Assembly: GCF_000835495.1 (NCBI RefSeq)
Contig: NW_015622547.1
Location: 2,728,001-2,792,000, forward strand
Reading direction: 5' to 3'
From: Cladophialophora immunda
Taxonomy: Eukaryota > Ascomycota > Eurotiomycetes > Chaetothyriales > Herpotrichiellaceae
Length of the DNA: 64,000 nucleotides
The notes under the pieces are model-generated. The model did not search any database. It saw nothing but the letters and a program-made list of their open reading frames with translations, and had not been told where the DNA came from. Shown here in pieces: positions 62,601 to 64,000 of the stretch (position 1 is the first letter of the stretch; each line of letters starts with the position of its first letter). Made by a program: the position numbers and the translations under genes.

Positions 62601-63999
62601 CAGCTCTGCACCACGTGCTCTGTTCTCGCAATCTGGCCTTGGTCGACGCCTCGATTCCTGACCGTTCACGGGCCTGCCATGCAATCCGAGCACGTTCTAG
62701 CCACTTAGTGCATTCACCAAGATCGTCCGCACACAGGTGGTGTTCCGAATAGGCGAGTGCAAATTCGGCTTCAAACAGTCGGTCATTCTCGCCTTCAATG
62801 GCCTTTTCAATCATCGCAAAAGCCTTGCGGGCAGACTGAGGGTCCTTTAACAAGTCGTGGATTTGACCTTTCCGCAGGAGGATCCTTTTGTATGAGATCT
62901 CTGGAACGTGAACTCCAAGTTCTACTAAATGTTGTAAAGCTTCCAGAGCCATTAGACCAACATCATACTTTCCAAGGAATGCCGCATGTTCGACCGAGAG
63001 CAGAAGTGGATTGACATATGCTCCCACGTCAAGACAGTTCACACGTATCTCTTCGTCGACCCTGCATGTCCGAACGATCTCGCACAGTTGTTTTACCCTT
63101 TGCGAGAATGTTCGGTTGGGTAGCAATCCAGTTAGAAATCCATATTGGAGGTCGAGGAGCGCACGAAGCTCTGGCTCATACCTCCGCAGGAAGACATTTT
63201 CCCTCGTCGTAAGGTCAGTCGCGAGTACTCTGTGAATGACAGAGAAGTCAGTGACAAAGGTCGCAGCTGGTACCCTCTTCTTCAAGGCCAACTGTAATAG
63301 CTGATTAATGAACCTCATGATATACACCTGATATACTGGCTGTTGCAGGAGTGACAATAGAGCTTTCACCATTGTTGCACATAGACTAAGTCGACGGCCA
63401 TTCACGTCTAGCTCAAAAATGGCAAGCAGCTGTTTCTCGAGCAGCACAGCGCGATGAAATGTTGGCAACGATGGATCATCGTAAAAGCTGTCGTCGTTCC
63501 CACTTCTCGAGGCATGGTCAAGAATGGTTTTGGTATATGTGTTTAAAATTCTTCCAAAGGCTCTGCTTCCCGAGTCCGAATTTGACCATGCACCATGAAA
63601 TGAATCAGAGAGGAGCGACGCTGCAACATGACTAAGGACGTCTTCCTTAATGCTGGTTTCGATGGCGCTTCGAAGAGCGGTCTCGGCCGTCTGAAAGTCT
63701 TGCGCCTCCAGGTAACAAGCTGCTAGCCTTTCATATTTGATCGCACCATGCGCTCCCTTTTGGTCGCTCAATGGTAAATCTGACAGGCCCAGGAGGGACA
63801 GGTCTAGGATCTTGGCCTGTTCCAAAGGAGGCTTGCCCTCTTTGACGGCTTCCGAGTATCGTGACCAAAACAACTGAGATATCCGTAATCTAAGCTGGTT
63901 CAACGACGTCTCCATTCGACACTGCGTGATTAAGCTAGCGCACTCGCCTCGAAGAATTTGGATCACTGCCGAGCAGCCTTCGAGGGCCTCCAATGCCGC
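59626..63999 (-). CDS. Separase, C-terminal part (5' end outside window)
   Basis: Cysteine protease of clan CD that cleaves the cohesin kleisin at anaphase (yeast Esp1, A. nidulans BimB). The visible 1,457 codons are open to the right edge with no start, so the gene continues beyond it; fungal separases are around 2,000 aa, so several hundred residues are probably missing. The N-terminal visible part is a helical TPR-like superhelix. The catalytic domain is at the C-terminus: the His lies in LMLYFGHGGGGQYIRP (codon 60082-60084) and the Cys in TLLMGCSSAKLTECG (codon 60004-60006). Next comes PLSYLGAGSPAVVGTLWDVT, the conserved separase block. The protein ends NGAAPVMYGIPVFLG. No intron is needed in the visible part. 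Confidence 0.95.
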   Translation of the reverse strand, partial: AALEALEGCSAVIQILRGECASLITQCRMETSLNQLRLRISQLFWSRYSEAVKEGKPPLEQAKILDLSLLGLSDLPLSDQKGAHGAIKYERLAACYLEAQDFQTAETALRSAIETSIKEDVLSHVAASLLSDSFHGAWSNSDSGSRAFGRILNTYTKTILDHASRSGNDDSFYDDPSLPTFHRAVLLEKQLLAIFELDVNGRRLSLCATMVKALLSLLQQPVYQVYIMRFINQLLQLALKKRVPAATFVTDFSVIHRVLATDLTTRENVFLRRYEPELRALLDLQYGFLTGLLPNRTFSQRVKQLCEIVRTCRVDEEIRVNCLDVGAYVNPLLLSVEHAAFLGKYDVGLMALEALQHLVELGVHVPEISYKRILLRKGQIHDLLKDPQSARKAFAMIEKAIEGENDRLFEAEFALAYSEHHLCADDLGECTKWLERARIAWQARERSGIEASTKARLREQSTWCRAAHLASRLAYESSQLANALVLARQAAKISATIWASVEKVSASETPAQLEGSFDQELHSLSVEFSNLDLSSPPTIRMRPGAVVLEPVVSLCCSVFSHMAFLNAHCGIYQDAAIFYEQTLKIARKWGHLIHTTVALSQLSLLHARAGQTQKAQNSLQELSQITMDFHANWIRGLVSLNQAETCLILGDDSAASRCLIEAKQLQVDKGCPTIEPAVSASQQGTATSASVKPSGRKRAIKGQKGNDSIKCLPKECASSWKSSLELTGFSSRISILESRLRTFHDCAGSKNPLDTGMRCDRDGDGRNSTSIALNLVQEALKIFSEDTIHNVLAETAVAIPVRYRSARKSGRVSFMQAAGSRIIDQKNQDPKKRSKQKQAVETLKDGKALLLQAYDILQETSSKEQNRVPCDVVHTCHKLLIQISLLSSALNQPLVSCSSNVVLDITSPLDLALTRGRFVTFGELHAAKTMSMEDWPNAHNVDDSRICRNSDKLPNYDTSLLPSSWSVVYLGLNEDKNELFVAHLAHQRSPFVVRIPLARPDPSEGEGEELDLKTAKAEMQEIIMKANSSSHDSRGSSVDKSVRKAWYAERQDLDRQLATLLENMENIWLGGFRGLLSASNTDENGLRKFGQCLSSTLNRHLPSRQKLSKSCDHVVELHDHVLELFVALGHPREVELEDAVTDLLYFVIDILQFNGERNAYDEIDFDAILVEVLDGLHSYHDRRSIAQEKRGHVILVLDKELQVFPWESLSCLKKQGVSRMPSIASVWERLKVIRDQSHDLQGYLIPATDGAYILNPSSDLKATQETFGEILQSQLPEYRAIINRQPEGKEFETALRDSSLMLYFGHGGGGQYIRPRTIRKMDKCAVTLLMGCSSAKLTECGVYEPYGMPLSYLGAGSPAVVGTLWDVTDRDIDRFAMEMMAEWGLIDIGASSGAQTLKKPGKAGAGKENGTRQQICDGQRIGRVALDEAVAHARDACLLKYLNGAAPVMYGIPVFLG

Positions 64000-64000
64000 C

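Noticed and set aside
1..64000. CRISPR arrays, bacterial operons, insertion sequences, rRNA
   Set aside because: None seen. The spliced genes and their identities show eukaryotic nuclear DNA, and no regularly spaced repeats or transposase/reverse-transcriptase motifs are present.

Overview
The window is nuclear DNA of a filamentous ascomycete (Pezizomycotina). Genes carry short spliceosomal introns (about 42-157 nt) with GTRNGN-type donors, internal CTRAC/CTGAC branch sites and YAG/AAG acceptors. The gene set is typical of Pezizomycotina: AcrB-type ubiquitination-network protein, Clr5 and Zn2Cys6 domains, a type III polyketide synthase, fungal-type P450 and a DUF7580-like protein. I cannot fix the genus from sequence alone. 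I rebuilt about 23 protein genes by following splice sites by eye; every multi-exon model below sums to a whole number of codons.

Layout. 0.5-8.5 kb: xylulokinase, a mitochondrial CDF metal transporter (MMT type), cytosolic valyl-tRNA synthetase and a tiny spliced hydrophilic-protein gene, all on the minus strand. 9.0-10.5 kb: a five-exon COMT-like O-methyltransferase. 10.5-14.4 kb: gene-poor. 14.4-17.2 kb: divergent pair of casein kinase 2 alpha and RNase P subunit p30. 17.4-24.1 kb: a secreted Gly/Ser/Thr-rich protein, histidyl-tRNA synthetase with likely mitochondrial and cytosolic starts, and AcrB. 27.0-32.2 kb: a zinc-independent MDR oxidoreductase and a fungal transcription-factor-like protein. 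33.7-39.2 kb: a head-to-head pair, one gene encoding C2H2 fingers + Clr5 + Zn2Cys6, the other a DUF7580-like gene broken by a stop inside a 12-bp tandem duplication. 40.0-44.6 kb: divergent pair of ATP synthase alpha and the AKR1 palmitoyltransferase.

45.1-50.9 kb looks like a compact biosynthetic cluster: membrane P450, type III polyketide synthase (Cys-His-Asn triad visible), a four-helix 132-aa membrane protein of unknown function, and a methyltransferase with a hydrophobic C-terminal half. All four suit a lipophilic product such as an alkyl-resorcinol or alkyl-pyrone (inference). 51.9-59.2 kb: an ankyrin protein with a HeLo-like/STAND-type N-terminus, a peroxisomal (SKL-ending) 2-hydroxyacyl-CoA lyase, a class I methyltransferase and an unknown multi-pass membrane protein. 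59.6 kb to the right edge: the C-terminal 1,457 codons of separase, running off the window.

The most interesting items are the type III PKS cluster, the duplication-made stop in the DUF7580-like gene, and the triple-DNA-binding-domain architecture of its divergent neighbour.
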